A stretch of 64,000 nt of DNA from Streptosporangium roseum DSM 43021 (GTDB lineage Bacteria; Actinomycetota; Actinomycetes; Streptosporangiales; Streptosporangiaceae): assembly GCF_000024865.1 (NCBI RefSeq), contig NC_013595.1:2666001-2730000 (forward strand). The letters are read 5' to 3'. Within the stretch, counting starts at the first letter, position 1, and the number at the start of each line of letters is the position of its first letter. Both the position numbers and the translations under genes were made by a program. Shown piece after piece: positions 49,258 to 57,806 of the stretch. The notes beneath the pieces are model-generated. The model saw only the letters and a program-made list of their open reading frames with translations. It had not been told where the DNA came from and did no database searches.

Positions 49258-49275
49258 CCTTGACTTCGATCGAGG
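49258..49275. promoter_or_regulatory. SoxR-type 18-bp dyad
   Basis: CCTTGA-CTTCGA-TCGAGG has the size and outer CCT/AGG arms of SoxR boxes, with one imperfect pair per arm. It lies 48 bp before the soxR start, so it may mediate autoregulation. Confidence 0.4.
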
Positions 49276-49294
49276 TCAGGCCGGAGGGGCGGGC

Positions 49295-49300
49295 TAGAGT
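49295..49300 (+). promoter_or_regulatory. Leaderless-type -10 of soxR
   Basis: TAGAGT ends 5 bases before GTG 49306, with no ribosome site. This favours GTG 49306 over the TTG at 49300 as start codon. Confidence 0.4.
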
Positions 49301-49305
49301 TGAGC

Positions 49306-49794
49306 GTGCCCAAGAACCTGGAGATCACTGTCGGCCAGCTCGCCTCGCGCAGCGGGGTCGCCGTGTCCACTCTGCACTTCTACGAGTCCAAGGGACTGAT
49401 CCGCAGCCGCCGTACGGCGGGCAACCAGCGCCGCTTCACCCGCGACACGCTGCGCAGGATCGCCTTCATCCGGGTCTCGCAGCGGGTGGGGATCCCCCTC
49501 AAGACGATCCAGGACGCGCTGTCCGCGCTGCCCGACGAGCGCACCCCCACCCGCGAGGACTGGGCGAGGCTCTCCGAGGCGTGGCGGAGCGAGCTGGACG
49601 ACCGGATTAAGCAGCTCCAGCGGCTCCGCGACGGCCTGACGGAGTGCATCGGCTGCGGCTGCCTCTCCCTGGACCGCTGCGCGCTGGCCAACCCCGACGA
49701 CGTGGCGGCGGTCAGGGGACCCGGCTCGCGCCTGATGGTCGTCCCGCGCCGTGACTGCGCCCCGGGATGCGAGGATCCGGCCGTGGGCGCGTAG
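49306..49794 (+). CDS. soxR: SoxR redox-sensing MerR-family regulator
   Basis: The 162-residue protein has the MerR HTH (LEITVGQLASRSGVAVSTLHFYESKGLI, about 5-32), a dimerisation helix and the [2Fe-2S] cluster motif C114-x2-C117-x-C119-x5-C125. In actinobacteria SoxR responds to redox-active metabolites rather than running a soxS cascade. No obvious target oxidoreductase is adjacent; the convergent neighbour is the sugar isomerase gene. An upstream 18-bp dyad suggests self-control. Confidence 0.92.
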   Translation: MPKNLEITVGQLASRSGVAVSTLHFYESKGLIRSRRTAGNQRRFTRDTLRRIAFIRVSQRVGIPLKTIQDALSALPDERTPTREDWARLSEAWRSELDDRIKQLQRLRDGLTECIGCGCLSLDRCALANPDDVAAVRGPGSRLMVVPRRDCAPGCEDPAVGA

Positions 49795-49916
49795 CGGCGT
49801 CGCCCCGGTTGCCCGTGCGCCCACCACGCGCAGAGCCTGTGAGCACACGTTACGGAGATCTGAACCCCACGCGTGTGACGGATCCGTCTTGGGCCCGCCT
49901 CTCCCCGGGCGCGCTC

Positions 49917-50801
49917 TCAGAGACCGTGGGCGCGCAGCCAGGCGCGGTTGGCGCGCTGGTCCTCCAGGGCCCGGCCGAGGTCCTGGCCAGAGCCGGGAAC
50001 GTCCTGCTCGACGACCAGCCAGCCCTCGTAGCCGCCGAGCCCGCCCAGGACGCCGGCCAGATCGACCTCCCCTGCGCCCAGGGCGGGGAAGGCGCCCCCC
50101 GCGACGACGGCCGCCAGGTCGCCGCCGGTCGCCCGCACCCGGTCGCGCGCCTCCCGGCTCGCGTCCTTGAGGTGCACCTGCCTGATCCGGCCGCCCCACT
50201 CCCGCAGCGCCACCACCGGGTCGCCGCCCGCCAGCCAGAGATGGCCGGTGTCCAGGCAGAGCGAGACGTCGGTGAGCTCCAGCAGCCGCCCGATCTCCTC
50301 CGGGGTCTCCACCAGCGTTCCCAGGTGGTGGTGGAAGACGGGCTCCAGGCCGTGGTCCCGGCAGCGGCCGGCCGCCCGCTGGACCCGGGCGGCGAAGCCC
50401 GCCCACGCCTCACCAGGCAGGCCGGGGGCGTCGCCTCCGGCGAACCGCGCCGGATGGGCCGTGCAGGCCAGGGTGGGGCGGGGGGCGAACCGCCCGTCGG
50501 CGACCGGCACGCTCGCGAACACCGCCAGCGCCGCGTCCAGCCCGGCGAGGTCGGCCGCGAACCCGCCGGCGTCCTCGTAGCGCAGGTCCACCCAGCCGCC
50601 CGCCAGGCCCATCCCGGTCCGTGCCAGCCGTTCCCGGAGCTCGGCGCCGGTGCCCAGGTAGCCGATCGGCCCCGAGTCGATCCCGTCGTAGCCCGCCCCG
50701 GCGAGCGCGCCGAGCAGGGCGTCGGCGTCCAGCGGGGCGCCGTCCGCCCGGTAGATCCCGAAGTTGACGGGGGCGTTCGCGACCTTGATCGACATGGTCA
50801 C
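49917..50801 (-). CDS. Sugar-phosphate isomerase/epimerase-type TIM barrel
   Basis: This 294-residue AP_endonuc_2/IolE-like protein has H-H-H-L-G-T near 156-161, L-D-T-G-H-L near 183-188, V-H-L-K-D near 209-213, and V-V-E-Q-D near 266-270, providing the usual metal-binding His/Asp/Glu set. Family members isomerise or dehydrate sugars and inositols. It overlaps the upstream PTE-like gene by ATGA, so the two work in one pathway, which cannot be named from sequence alone. Confidence 0.82.
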   Translation of the reverse strand: MTMSIKVANAPVNFGIYRADGAPLDADALLGALAGAGYDGIDSGPIGYLGTGAELRERLARTGMGLAGGWVDLRYEDAGGFAADLAGLDAALAVFASVPVADGRFAPRPTLACTAHPARFAGGDAPGLPGEAWAGFAARVQRAAGRCRDHGLEPVFHHHLGTLVETPEEIGRLLELTDVSLCLDTGHLWLAGGDPVVALREWGGRIRQVHLKDASREARDRVRATGGDLAAVVAGGAFPALGAGEVDLAGVLGGLGGYEGWLVVEQDVPGSGQDLGRALEDQRANRAWLRAHGL

Positions 50802-51724
50802 TCCATGCAGGTGAGCCAGCGGAGAGGGTTGTCGTGGGTGATCTGGCTGATGGTCTCCTCGCTGATCCCGGCCTCGCGCAGCCGGGGCAGGAAGGTGCGG
50901 AACAGGTGGCTGTAGCCGCCTCCGCCGTACCGTTCGATCTCGGAGACCTTGGACAGGCCGCTGCTGAGCAGCAGCCGGTGCGCGTATCCGGCGTCGATGA
51001 GGTCCAGCGCCTGCCGGAGCCGGTCGGCGCCCAGGGAGGTGAGGCAGACGTAGCCGCCCCTCTCGACGATCTTACGGGGGGCCGACGGGTCGGTCCCGGC
51101 GTCGGCGACGCTGACCCGGTGGGCGGGCAGGCCCTCACCGAGGAGGATCTCCAGCAGGGTCAGGCCGCCGCGGTGGTGGGTGGCGACCGGCAGGCCGGAG
51201 GCCAGGGACGCCCTGGCGGCGGCGGCCACGCAACGCTCCTCGGCGGGGGTCGGCTCGTCGCCCCAGACGCCGATCTCGCCGATCACGCCGGGGCGGGCGC
51301 TGGTGCCGTCCAGGCCGTCCTCGATCTCGGTCAGCAGGTGGCGGGTGAGGGCGTCCACGTCGGCGTCGAGTGCCCAGGAGGGGGTGAACGGACCGGCGAA
51401 GAAGCCGGTCCCGGCCACCACGGCCACCCGGCTGCCGGCCGTGACCCGGGCCAGCGAGGCGGCGTCGCGGCCCATGCCGATGCAGCTCAGCTCGACGACC
51501 AGGCCGAGCCTGTCGGACTGGCGCAGCCCGCACAGCTCCCTGGTGACCTCCTGCTCCTCGTCCAGCCACCGGTGGGGGTCGGAGAGGACACCGGCCGCCC
51601 AGCGCATGTCGCTGCGCAGGTGCTCGCGGGGGAGGACCGCTCCGTTGACGGAGGACGGGGTGCAGGGGCCGCTGACGGTCCTGACAAGGGGAGCCTCGCG
51701 TGTGACGAGGGAAGCCTCAGGCAT
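50798..51724 (-). CDS. Phosphotriesterase-family protein with degenerate metal site
   Basis: This 308-residue protein aligns with PTE-type lactonases: G-A-V-L-P-R-E-H-L at the N-terminus, G-T-x-A-R-P-G-V-I-G-E-I-G near 147-158, A-T-H-H-R-G-G, and H-D-N-P-L-R-W-L at the end. Several metal ligands are altered. H-x-H is R-E-H, the G-H-x-D segment reads V-A-D-A-G, and the usual Asp after L-L-x-S is absent (LLLSSGLS). It may be inactive or use a different metal arrangement. TAATGT lies 6 bases before the ATG. It is coupled to the isomerase. Confidence 0.75.
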   Translation of the reverse strand: MPEASLVTREAPLVRTVSGPCTPSSVNGAVLPREHLRSDMRWAAGVLSDPHRWLDEEQEVTRELCGLRQSDRLGLVVELSCIGMGRDAASLARVTAGSRVAVVAGTGFFAGPFTPSWALDADVDALTRHLLTEIEDGLDGTSARPGVIGEIGVWGDEPTPAEERCVAAAARASLASGLPVATHHRGGLTLLEILLGEGLPAHRVSVADAGTDPSAPRKIVERGGYVCLTSLGADRLRQALDLIDAGYAHRLLLSSGLSKVSEIERYGGGGYSHLFRTFLPRLREAGISEETISQITHDNPLRWLTCME

Positions 51725-51730
51725 GAACGG

Positions 51731-51736
51731 ACATTA
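51731..51736 (-). promoter_or_regulatory. Leaderless-type -10 of the PTE-like/isomerase operon
   Basis: TAATGT on the minus strand ends 6 bases before ATG 51724, within an AT-rich block (51730-51760). No ribosome site is present. Confidence 0.5.
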
Positions 51737-51942
51737 ACCCATATTTGGTGTAAAAATCGCGGAAGTCCGTATGGTTTTACCTTGGGGTTGTTAGTTGTGG
51801 CTTCAAACTATTGACGGCTCGCCGTCCGGCGTGTGAATCTCTGGGCGTTCATGCACGCGCATCATGGGCGGTCGAAGGTCAGGGTCCCGTCACCTGATCG
51901 TGCATGGCGGTTTGTCCGTTGCTTTGCGAAGGGAAGCCGTAC

Positions 51943-54879
51943 ATGCGAAGAAGGCTGTTCAGCGTGCTCGCCGCCGTGGCGGTGGCGTGCGCGGCGGTCG
52001 GCACGGCCGTCGGGGGCGGGGCCGCGTCGGTGTCCCCCTCCTCTGCCGCCGCCGAGCCGTACGAGTGGAAGAACGTCCGGATCGACGGCGGCGGGTTCGT
52101 GCCCGGGATCGTCTTCAACCAGACCGAGAAGGACCTGATCTACGCCCGCACCGACATCGGCGGCGCCTACCGCTGGGAGCAGGCGAGCAGGAGCTGGACC
52201 CCGCTGCTCGACTGGGTGGGCTGGGACAAGTGGGGCTACAACGGCGTGGTCAGCCTCGCCACCGACCCGGTGGAGACCGGCCGGGTCTACGTCGCCGCCG
52301 GGATGTACACCAACGACTGGGACCCCAACAACGGCGCGGTCCTGCGCTCCGCGGACAAGGGGAGGACCTGGCAGGCCACCCCGCTGCCGTTCAAGCTCGG
52401 CGGCAACATGCCGGGCCGGGGGATGGGCGAGCGGCTGGCCGTCGACCCCAACGACAACGGCGTGGTGTATCTGGGGGCGCCCGAGGGCAACGGCCTGTGG
52501 CGCAGCACCGACAAGGGCGTGACCTGGGCCAAGGTCACGAGCTTCCCCAACCCGGGGAACTACGCCCAGGATCCCTCCGACCCGAACGGATACCTCAGCC
52601 ACCGGCCGGGCGTGGTCTGGGTGACCTTCGACCCGTCCTCGGCGACCGCGGGCCAGAGGACCCAGAGGATCTACGTCGGCGTCGCGGACAAGGAGAACAC
52701 GGTCTACAGCTCCGCCGACGCCGGCGTCACCTGGACCAGGGTTGCCGGGCAGCCGACCGGCTACATCGCGCACAAGGGCGTCCTCGACCACGCCGGCCAC
52801 GCGCTCTACATCGCCACCAGCGACACCGGCGGGCCTTACGACGGGGGCAAGGGCGACGTGTGGAAGCTCGACACGGTCACCGGCGCGTGGACCCGGATCA
52901 GCCCGATCCCGTCCAGCTCGGCCGACGACTACTTCGGCTACAGCGGGCTCACGATCGACCGCCTGCACCCCGGCACGCTGATGGTCGCCACCCAGGTCTC
53001 CTGGTGGCCTGACGTGATCTTCTTCCGCTCCACCGACGCCGGCGCCACCTGGACCCGGATCTGGGACTGGGCCTCGTACCCCAACAGAACCTTCCGCTAC
53101 AAGATGGACATCTCCTCCTCGCCCTGGCTGACCTTCGGGGCGAACCCGCAGCCACCGGAGACGACCCCCAAGCTCGGCTGGATGACCGAATCGCTGGAGA
53201 TCGACCCGTTCGACTCCAACCGCATGATGTACGGCACCGGCGCCACGCTCTACGGCACCGAGGACCTGCTCAAGTGGGACACCGGTGGCCAGTTCACCAT
53301 CAAGCCGATGGTGAGGGGGCTGGAGGAGACCGCCGTCCTCGACCTGATCAGCCCGCCCAGCGGGGCCCCGCTGGTCAGCGGTCTCGGCGACATCGGCGGC
53401 TTCCGCCACACCGACCTCGCCGCCGTGCCGCCGATGATGTTCACCTCGCCCGTTTTCACCAGCACGACCAGCCTCGACTACGCCGAGACCAAGCCCGCCG
53501 TGATGGTCCGCGCGGGCAACTTCACCGACGCCGACCGCCCCTCCGACAGCCACGTCGCCTTCTCCACCGACGGCGGTGCCAACTGGTTCCAGGGCACCGA
53601 ACCGGGCGGGATCAACGAGGGCGGCACGGTCGCGGCGGCGGCCGACGGCTCCCGGTTCGTCTGGGCGCCCAAGGGCGTGGCCGTCCACCGCTCGACCGGG
53701 TTCGGCACCTCCTGGACCGCGTCCACCGGCATCCCCGCCGGGGCCGTGGTGGAGTCGGACCGGGTGAACCCGGCCAGGTTCTACGGGTTCGGCGCCGGGC
53801 GGTTCTACGCCAGCACCGACGGCGGCGCCTCCTTCGCCGCCACCGCCGCGACCGGGCTGCCGGCCACGGGCAACGTCAAGTTCAAGGCCGTCCCCGGCCG
53901 CGAGGGAGACATCTGGCTGGCGGGCGGCGACACCGCGGCCGGCGGCACGTCCGGGATCTGGCACTCCACCGACGGCGGCGCGTCCTTCACCAAGCTGTCC
54001 GGCGTCACGAGCGCGGTCAACATCGGCTTCGGCAAGGCCGCGCCGGGCAGGGCCTACCAGGCGCTGTACGCGGTCGCCACAGTCGGCGGGGTGAACGGCG
54101 TCTTCCGCTCCGACGACACGGGCGCGAGCTGGGTCAGGATCAACGACGACCGGCACCGGTACGGCAACATGGGCGAGGCCGTCACCGGCGACCCCCGGGT
54201 CTACGGCCGGGTCTACCTCGGCACCAACGGCCGGGGCATCCTCTACGCCGACAACGGCGGCACCGTGCCGCCCGACGACACCACCCCGCCGTCCAGGCCC
54301 GGCACGCCGGCCGCCTCGGCGATCACCTCGTCGGGCGCGACGCTGACCTGGACGGCGTCCACCGACGACACCGCGGTGACCGGCTACGACGTCTACCGGG
54401 AGGCCGGGGCGACGGACGTGAAGGCCGGCTCGTCCTCCTCGGCGTCGTTCGCGCTGACCGGACTGGCCGCCGACACCTCCCACACCTACTACGTGGTCGC
54501 CCGCGACGGGGCGGGCAACAGCTCCACCGCCTCCGGCCCGGTCACCTTCAGGACGGCCGCCGGGCCGGTGGGCGGCGGGTGCGCCGCCGCCTACAAGGTG
54601 ACCAACTCCTGGCCCGGCGGCTTCCAGGGCGAGGTGACGGTGAAGAACACCGGAACCTCGGCGATCAGCGCCTGGACCGTCAAGTGGTCGTTCCCGGACG
54701 GTCAGACGATCACCCAGCTCTGGAGCGGCGTCCACACCCAGACCGGCGCCGACGTCACCGTCGGGAACGCGGGCTGGAACGGCGGCCTGGGAGGCGGGGC
54801 GTCCACGGCGTTCGGCTTCGGCGGCAGCTGGACCGGCGCCAACGGCGTCCCCGCCACCGTCACCTGCACGGCCGGATAG
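51943..54879 (+). CDS. Secreted GH74 xyloglucanase with FN3 and CBM2
   Basis: This 978-residue protein has a signal peptide at 1-37 and twin seven-bladed propellers of GH74 (about 40-770). Its start is typical (G-G-G-F-V-P-G-I-V-F-N, I-Y-A-R-T-D-I-G-G-A-Y-R-W), with candidate catalytic acids D71 and D421/D424 (DPFDSN). An FN3 domain (about 785-875) and a C-terminal family-2 cellulose-binding module (about 880-978) follow. GH74 enzymes cleave the xyloglucan backbone. ATG 51943 follows AAGGGA by 9 bases. There is no LacI-type dyad upstream. The BNR-like repeats might suggest a sialidase, but the sequence is clearly GH74. Confidence 0.92.
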   Translation: MRRRLFSVLAAVAVACAAVGTAVGGGAASVSPSSAAAEPYEWKNVRIDGGGFVPGIVFNQTEKDLIYARTDIGGAYRWEQASRSWTPLLDWVGWDKWGYNGVVSLATDPVETGRVYVAAGMYTNDWDPNNGAVLRSADKGRTWQATPLPFKLGGNMPGRGMGERLAVDPNDNGVVYLGAPEGNGLWRSTDKGVTWAKVTSFPNPGNYAQDPSDPNGYLSHRPGVVWVTFDPSSATAGQRTQRIYVGVADKENTVYSSADAGVTWTRVAGQPTGYIAHKGVLDHAGHALYIATSDTGGPYDGGKGDVWKLDTVTGAWTRISPIPSSSADDYFGYSGLTIDRLHPGTLMVATQVSWWPDVIFFRSTDAGATWTRIWDWASYPNRTFRYKMDISSSPWLTFGANPQPPETTPKLGWMTESLEIDPFDSNRMMYGTGATLYGTEDLLKWDTGGQFTIKPMVRGLEETAVLDLISPPSGAPLVSGLGDIGGFRHTDLAAVPPMMFTSPVFTSTTSLDYAETKPAVMVRAGNFTDADRPSDSHVAFSTDGGANWFQGTEPGGINEGGTVAAAADGSRFVWAPKGVAVHRSTGFGTSWTASTGIPAGAVVESDRVNPARFYGFGAGRFYASTDGGASFAATAATGLPATGNVKFKAVPGREGDIWLAGGDTAAGGTSGIWHSTDGGASFTKLSGVTSAVNIGFGKAAPGRAYQALYAVATVGGVNGVFRSDDTGASWVRINDDRHRYGNMGEAVTGDPRVYGRVYLGTNGRGILYADNGGTVPPDDTTPPSRPGTPAASAITSSGATLTWTASTDDTAVTGYDVYREAGATDVKAGSSSSASFALTGLAADTSHTYYVVARDGAGNSSTASGPVTFRTAAGPVGGGCAAAYKVTNSWPGGFQGEVTVKNTGTSAISAWTVKWSFPDGQTITQLWSGVHTQTGADVTVGNAGWNGGLGGGASTAFGFGGSWTGANGVPATVTCTAG

Positions 54880-54900
54880 CCCGGCCGTCCTGACCGCCAC

Positions 54901-54934
54901 GGTCCCGCGCGGCCCTCCGGGGAGGCGCGGGACC
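54901..54934 (+). terminator. Strong hairpin after the GH74 gene
   Basis: GGTCCCGCGC (54901-54910) pairs perfectly with GCGCGGGACC (54925-54934), and the loop can add CCTCC/GGAGG pairs. It lies 22 bases after the stop codon. Confidence 0.75.
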
Positions 54935-55095
54935 ACCCGGCCGCGGCGCCGGAAGGAGGGGGCGCCGGCTCCGCTGTGCGCCCTGAGTCGCAGGCGCGGG
55001 TCATCCCCCGGAACAGGCGCGATTCATCCCCCAGAATGAACGTAGATCAGTTGAGCTGGCCTATTCTGGAGCGAAACGACTGTCCGGGGGATCGC

Positions 55096-55716
55096 GTGGC
55101 TATCTCAGACGGGGTGCGGAACACCCAGGACGGGGCCGAGTGGCCGTCCGAAACCGGTGACGCCGGCGCGTCGCGGCCCGAGCCCGGCCACACCGGGGCG
55201 CCACTGCCCGGAGCTCATGACGCCGGAGCGCCGCGGTCCGAGCCCGGCGGTGCCGGAGCGTCGCGCTCCGGCACCGGGGCTCCGTGGTCCGAGACCGGCG
55301 ACGCCGACGTGCTGAAGGACGAGGCGGCGCGGCGGTCCGGCATCCACGGCTGGCTCGACGGCGTCAGGTCGACCCGCACGGGCCACCTCACCCTCAAGAT
55401 CGTCATCGGCGTCATCGGCGCCGTGCTGGTCATCGCCGGCCTCATCATGGTCCCCTTCCCCGGCCCCGGCTGGCTGGTGGTCTTCGCCGGCCTCGCCGTC
55501 CTGGCCACCGAGTTCCACTGGGCCCACCGGCTGCTGGAGTTCGGCAAGCAGACCCTGTCGGCCTGGACGACCTGGCTCGGCCGCCAGGGCTGGCCCCTCA
55601 AGATCCTGGTGGTCTTCGTCGCCGCGGTGGCCGCCACGGCCATCGTCTACTACGGCCTCAAGCTCAGCTTCGGCCTCGACCTGGTCACCGAGACCCAGAA
55701 GCTCATCAACCGCTAG
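55096..55716 (+). CDS. TIGR02611-family PGPGW membrane protein
   Basis: This 206-residue protein has a low-complexity N-terminal tail (about 10-75; repeated G-A-x-R-S-E-P/T-G units) followed by the TIGR02611 core. The core has T-R-T-G-H-L-T-L-K-I-V-I, a membrane helix ending P-F-P-G-P-G-W-L-V-V-F-A-G-L, E-F-x-W-A-x-R-L-L, and a last helix about 175-195. The function of this actinobacterial membrane family is unknown. It starts at GTG 55096 behind GGGGG; the longer frame from 54976 has no signals. Confidence 0.8.
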   Translation: MAISDGVRNTQDGAEWPSETGDAGASRPEPGHTGAPLPGAHDAGAPRSEPGGAGASRSGTGAPWSETGDADVLKDEAARRSGIHGWLDGVRSTRTGHLTLKIVIGVIGAVLVIAGLIMVPFPGPGWLVVFAGLAVLATEFHWAHRLLEFGKQTLSAWTTWLGRQGWPLKILVVFVAAVAATAIVYYGLKLSFGLDLVTETQKLINR

Positions 55717-55868
55717 CCTCCCTTTCGCCGGGCGGCCACGGGCGTGGCGCCGCCGGCGGGATGGGGCGAGGATTTACCCGGGACCGGCCGCCACACTGTC
55801 GTCCCCATACATCACTCTCCGTAGTCTCTCCCCGTCCGATCCCAAGAGACACAGGAGAGTGACCTCCG

Positions 55869-56243
55869 ATGCGCGTCCTGTCTTCGACGGCCGCCCTGAC
55901 CGCGGCCGGAATCGTCGCCGTGACCGGCGTCCCCGCCCACGCCGACGCCGTCAACCTGGGGGCGACGGTCCAGCCCGGCGCGGAGGTCTTCCTCACCGAG
56001 GAGCTCGTCCCCACGGCCCCCTACAAGGGCAAGGTGCTGGTCAAGCTGGAGAACAACGGCGTGCCGGCCGAGATCAAGATCAGCAACTGCAGGGGCAGGT
56101 ATCTGGGCGCGGTGTCGATCATCGCCAACGACCACGCCCCATACGTCGCCGCCGACCCCGACACGGCCCCGGCCTGCATCCGCTTCAAGGTGAAGAACCT
56201 CGGCACCACCCCGGCCACCATCGTGGGCGCCGGTTACTTCTAG
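55869..56243 (+). CDS. Small secreted protein of unknown function
   Basis: The 124-residue protein has a clear Sec signal (M-R-V-L-S-S-T-A-A-L-T-A, cut near residue 26 after A-H-A). The mature domain of about 98 residues is rich in beta strands (K-V-L-V-K-L-E-N-N-G, A-C-I-R-F-K-V-K-N-L), with two cysteines that probably form a disulfide. AGGAG precedes the ATG by 14 bases. No family is recognised and it stands alone. It was probably exported as a stable extracellular beta-sandwich. Confidence 0.65.
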   Translation: MRVLSSTAALTAAGIVAVTGVPAHADAVNLGATVQPGAEVFLTEELVPTAPYKGKVLVKLENNGVPAEIKISNCRGRYLGAVSIIANDHAPYVAADPDTAPACIRFKVKNLGTTPATIVGAGYF

Positions 56244-56386
56244 CCCGCCGCGCGACCGGCCGCCTCCGGCCCGGCCGGGCGGGCTTCCGGGCCGGACCGG
56301 GACACCCGGACGGCCCGCGCGGTGGGCTGGGTGGCGGCGGGCCCGGCCGGTCCCGCCCCGGCGGCGGGTCGCCACATCATTGTCAT

Positions 56387-56408
56387 CGGTGTGAGTGAGA
56401 TCACACCG
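56387..56408. promoter_or_regulatory. Perfect CRP-type site upstream of the PucR gene
   Basis: CGGTGTGA-N6-TCACACCG is a perfect 8-bp dyad containing TGTGA-N6-TCACA, the CRP consensus used by CRP-like proteins including those of actinobacteria. Its centre lies about 80 bp before the PucR start codon. Confidence 0.65.
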
Positions 56409-56477
56409 GAAAATGTGCGTTCCGGCCAGAAGAAGCGGCGAGGGGATCGGAGTACCGTCCGGGGCAGGAGGACCCAC

Positions 56478-57677
56478 GTGAGCCTTGCCCGTGCCGTCGA
56501 ACAACCTCTGGCCGACATCCCCCGTGAGTTCGCCGACGCCCTCCGCCCCTACCTGCACGACCTGACCGAGGAGATGGCCGGCGAGATCCAGGCGAGCGTG
56601 CCCGAATACTCCCGGCAGAGCGGTGCCTACGCCCGCATCGTCAGGCACGCCGTCGAGGAGGCCCTGGCGGGCTTCGTGAACCGGGTCGGCGACAGGGGAG
56701 CCAGCCGCTCCCGGCTGCTGGAGGTCTACCGCGCGGTGGGCAGCGGGGAGGCGGCCGAGGGGCGGCCGCTGGATTCGCTCCAGTCCGCGCTGCGGATCTG
56801 CGCCAGGGTGGCGTGGCGCAGGCTGGCCGAGGAGTCCGAGCGGCTGAACCTGTCCAGGCAGCGCATGTGCGACATCGGGGAGGCGATCCTGGTCTACCTC
56901 GACGAGATCGCCGCCGCCGCGGCCGACGGCTACGCCGAGGCCCAGGCGAGGGTGGCGGGCGAGCTCGAACTGCGCCGCCGGCGGCTGCTCGACCTGCTGG
57001 TCGCCGACCCGCCCGCCGACCCCCGGGCGGTGGCCGATCTCGCCAGGTCGGTGCGGTGGACCACGCCGCGTACGGTGGCCTGCGTCGCGCTGGCCGCGCG
57101 GGCACAGGGCGAGCCGTCCAGGCCGGGCCTGCCGCCCGACGTGCTCGCCGACCTCGACCGCTCCGACCCCTGCCTGGTCGTTCCCGACCCCGACGGCCCG
57201 GGACGGTACGGCCTGCTCGACGCGCTGGCCGCCGACTGGACCGTGGTGATCGGACCTGCGGTCGGCGTGGGCGAGGCGGCCCTGTCGCTCAGGCTCGCCC
57301 GTGACGCCCTGGTCCTGGCCCGTCGAGGCGTGCTCGACGACGGCCGCAGCATCAGGGCGGCCCACCACCTGGCCACCTTGATGATCTTCCGGGACGAGGC
57401 GCTGATCCAGATCATGGGACGGGCCCGGCTGGCGCCCCTGCGCGGCCTGCGCCCCGCCCAGCGCGACCGGCTGGCCGAGACGCTGCTGGCCTGGCTGCAG
57501 AGCGGCAACGCCACCGAGGTGGCGGCCCGGCTGCACATCCACCCCCAGACCGTCCGCTACCGGCTGCGCCAGGCCACCGAGCTCTTCGCCGACCAGCTCG
57601 GCACTCCCGGCGACCGCTTCGAGCTGGAGGTCGTCCTGCGCGCCCGGGCCGCCGGCCTGCACGCCGTACCGGACTGA
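56478..57677 (+). CDS. PucR/CdaR-family transcriptional regulator
   Basis: This 399-residue protein has an N-terminal helical sensor region (about 1-165), a GGDEF-like central segment (about 180-310), and a C-terminal PucR HTH_30 domain (about 335-390: LAETLLAWLQSGNATEVAARLHIHPQTVRYRLRQATELF). GTG 56478 follows AGGAGGA by 7 bases; the frame upstream covers the CRP-type site and is not coding. Such proteins regulate catabolic or secondary-metabolism genes. No target is adjacent: the next gene is convergent. Confidence 0.85.
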   Translation: MSLARAVEQPLADIPREFADALRPYLHDLTEEMAGEIQASVPEYSRQSGAYARIVRHAVEEALAGFVNRVGDRGASRSRLLEVYRAVGSGEAAEGRPLDSLQSALRICARVAWRRLAEESERLNLSRQRMCDIGEAILVYLDEIAAAAADGYAEAQARVAGELELRRRRLLDLLVADPPADPRAVADLARSVRWTTPRTVACVALAARAQGEPSRPGLPPDVLADLDRSDPCLVVPDPDGPGRYGLLDALAADWTVVIGPAVGVGEAALSLRLARDALVLARRGVLDDGRSIRAAHHLATLMIFRDEALIQIMGRARLAPLRGLRPAQRDRLAETLLAWLQSGNATEVAARLHIHPQTVRYRLRQATELFADQLGTPGDRFELEVVLRARAAGLHAVPD

Positions 57678-57806
57678 CGTCCCGCGGCCTGTCGGCGGGC
57701 GCGCGGTGAGGCGGGTCACCGGTGGCTTCCCCGCGTCCCGGGAGTCGCCGCTCCTCCGCGTCCGAGAGGTCGCCGCAGCCCCACCGGAGGCGCGGCGGCC
57801 GGGTGG

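Noticed and set aside
51943..54879. Sialidase call for the BNR-repeat protein, which would complete the sialic-acid story
   Set aside because: The start, the D-I-G-G-A-Y-R-W motif and the CBM2 identify GH74 xyloglucanase, and the arginine triad of sialidases is not seen.
51862..54936. Minus-strand open frame of 1024 codons opposite the GH74 gene
   Set aside because: The plus strand encodes a complete GH74-FN3-CBM2 protein with a signal peptide. The antisense frame has no recognisable fold.
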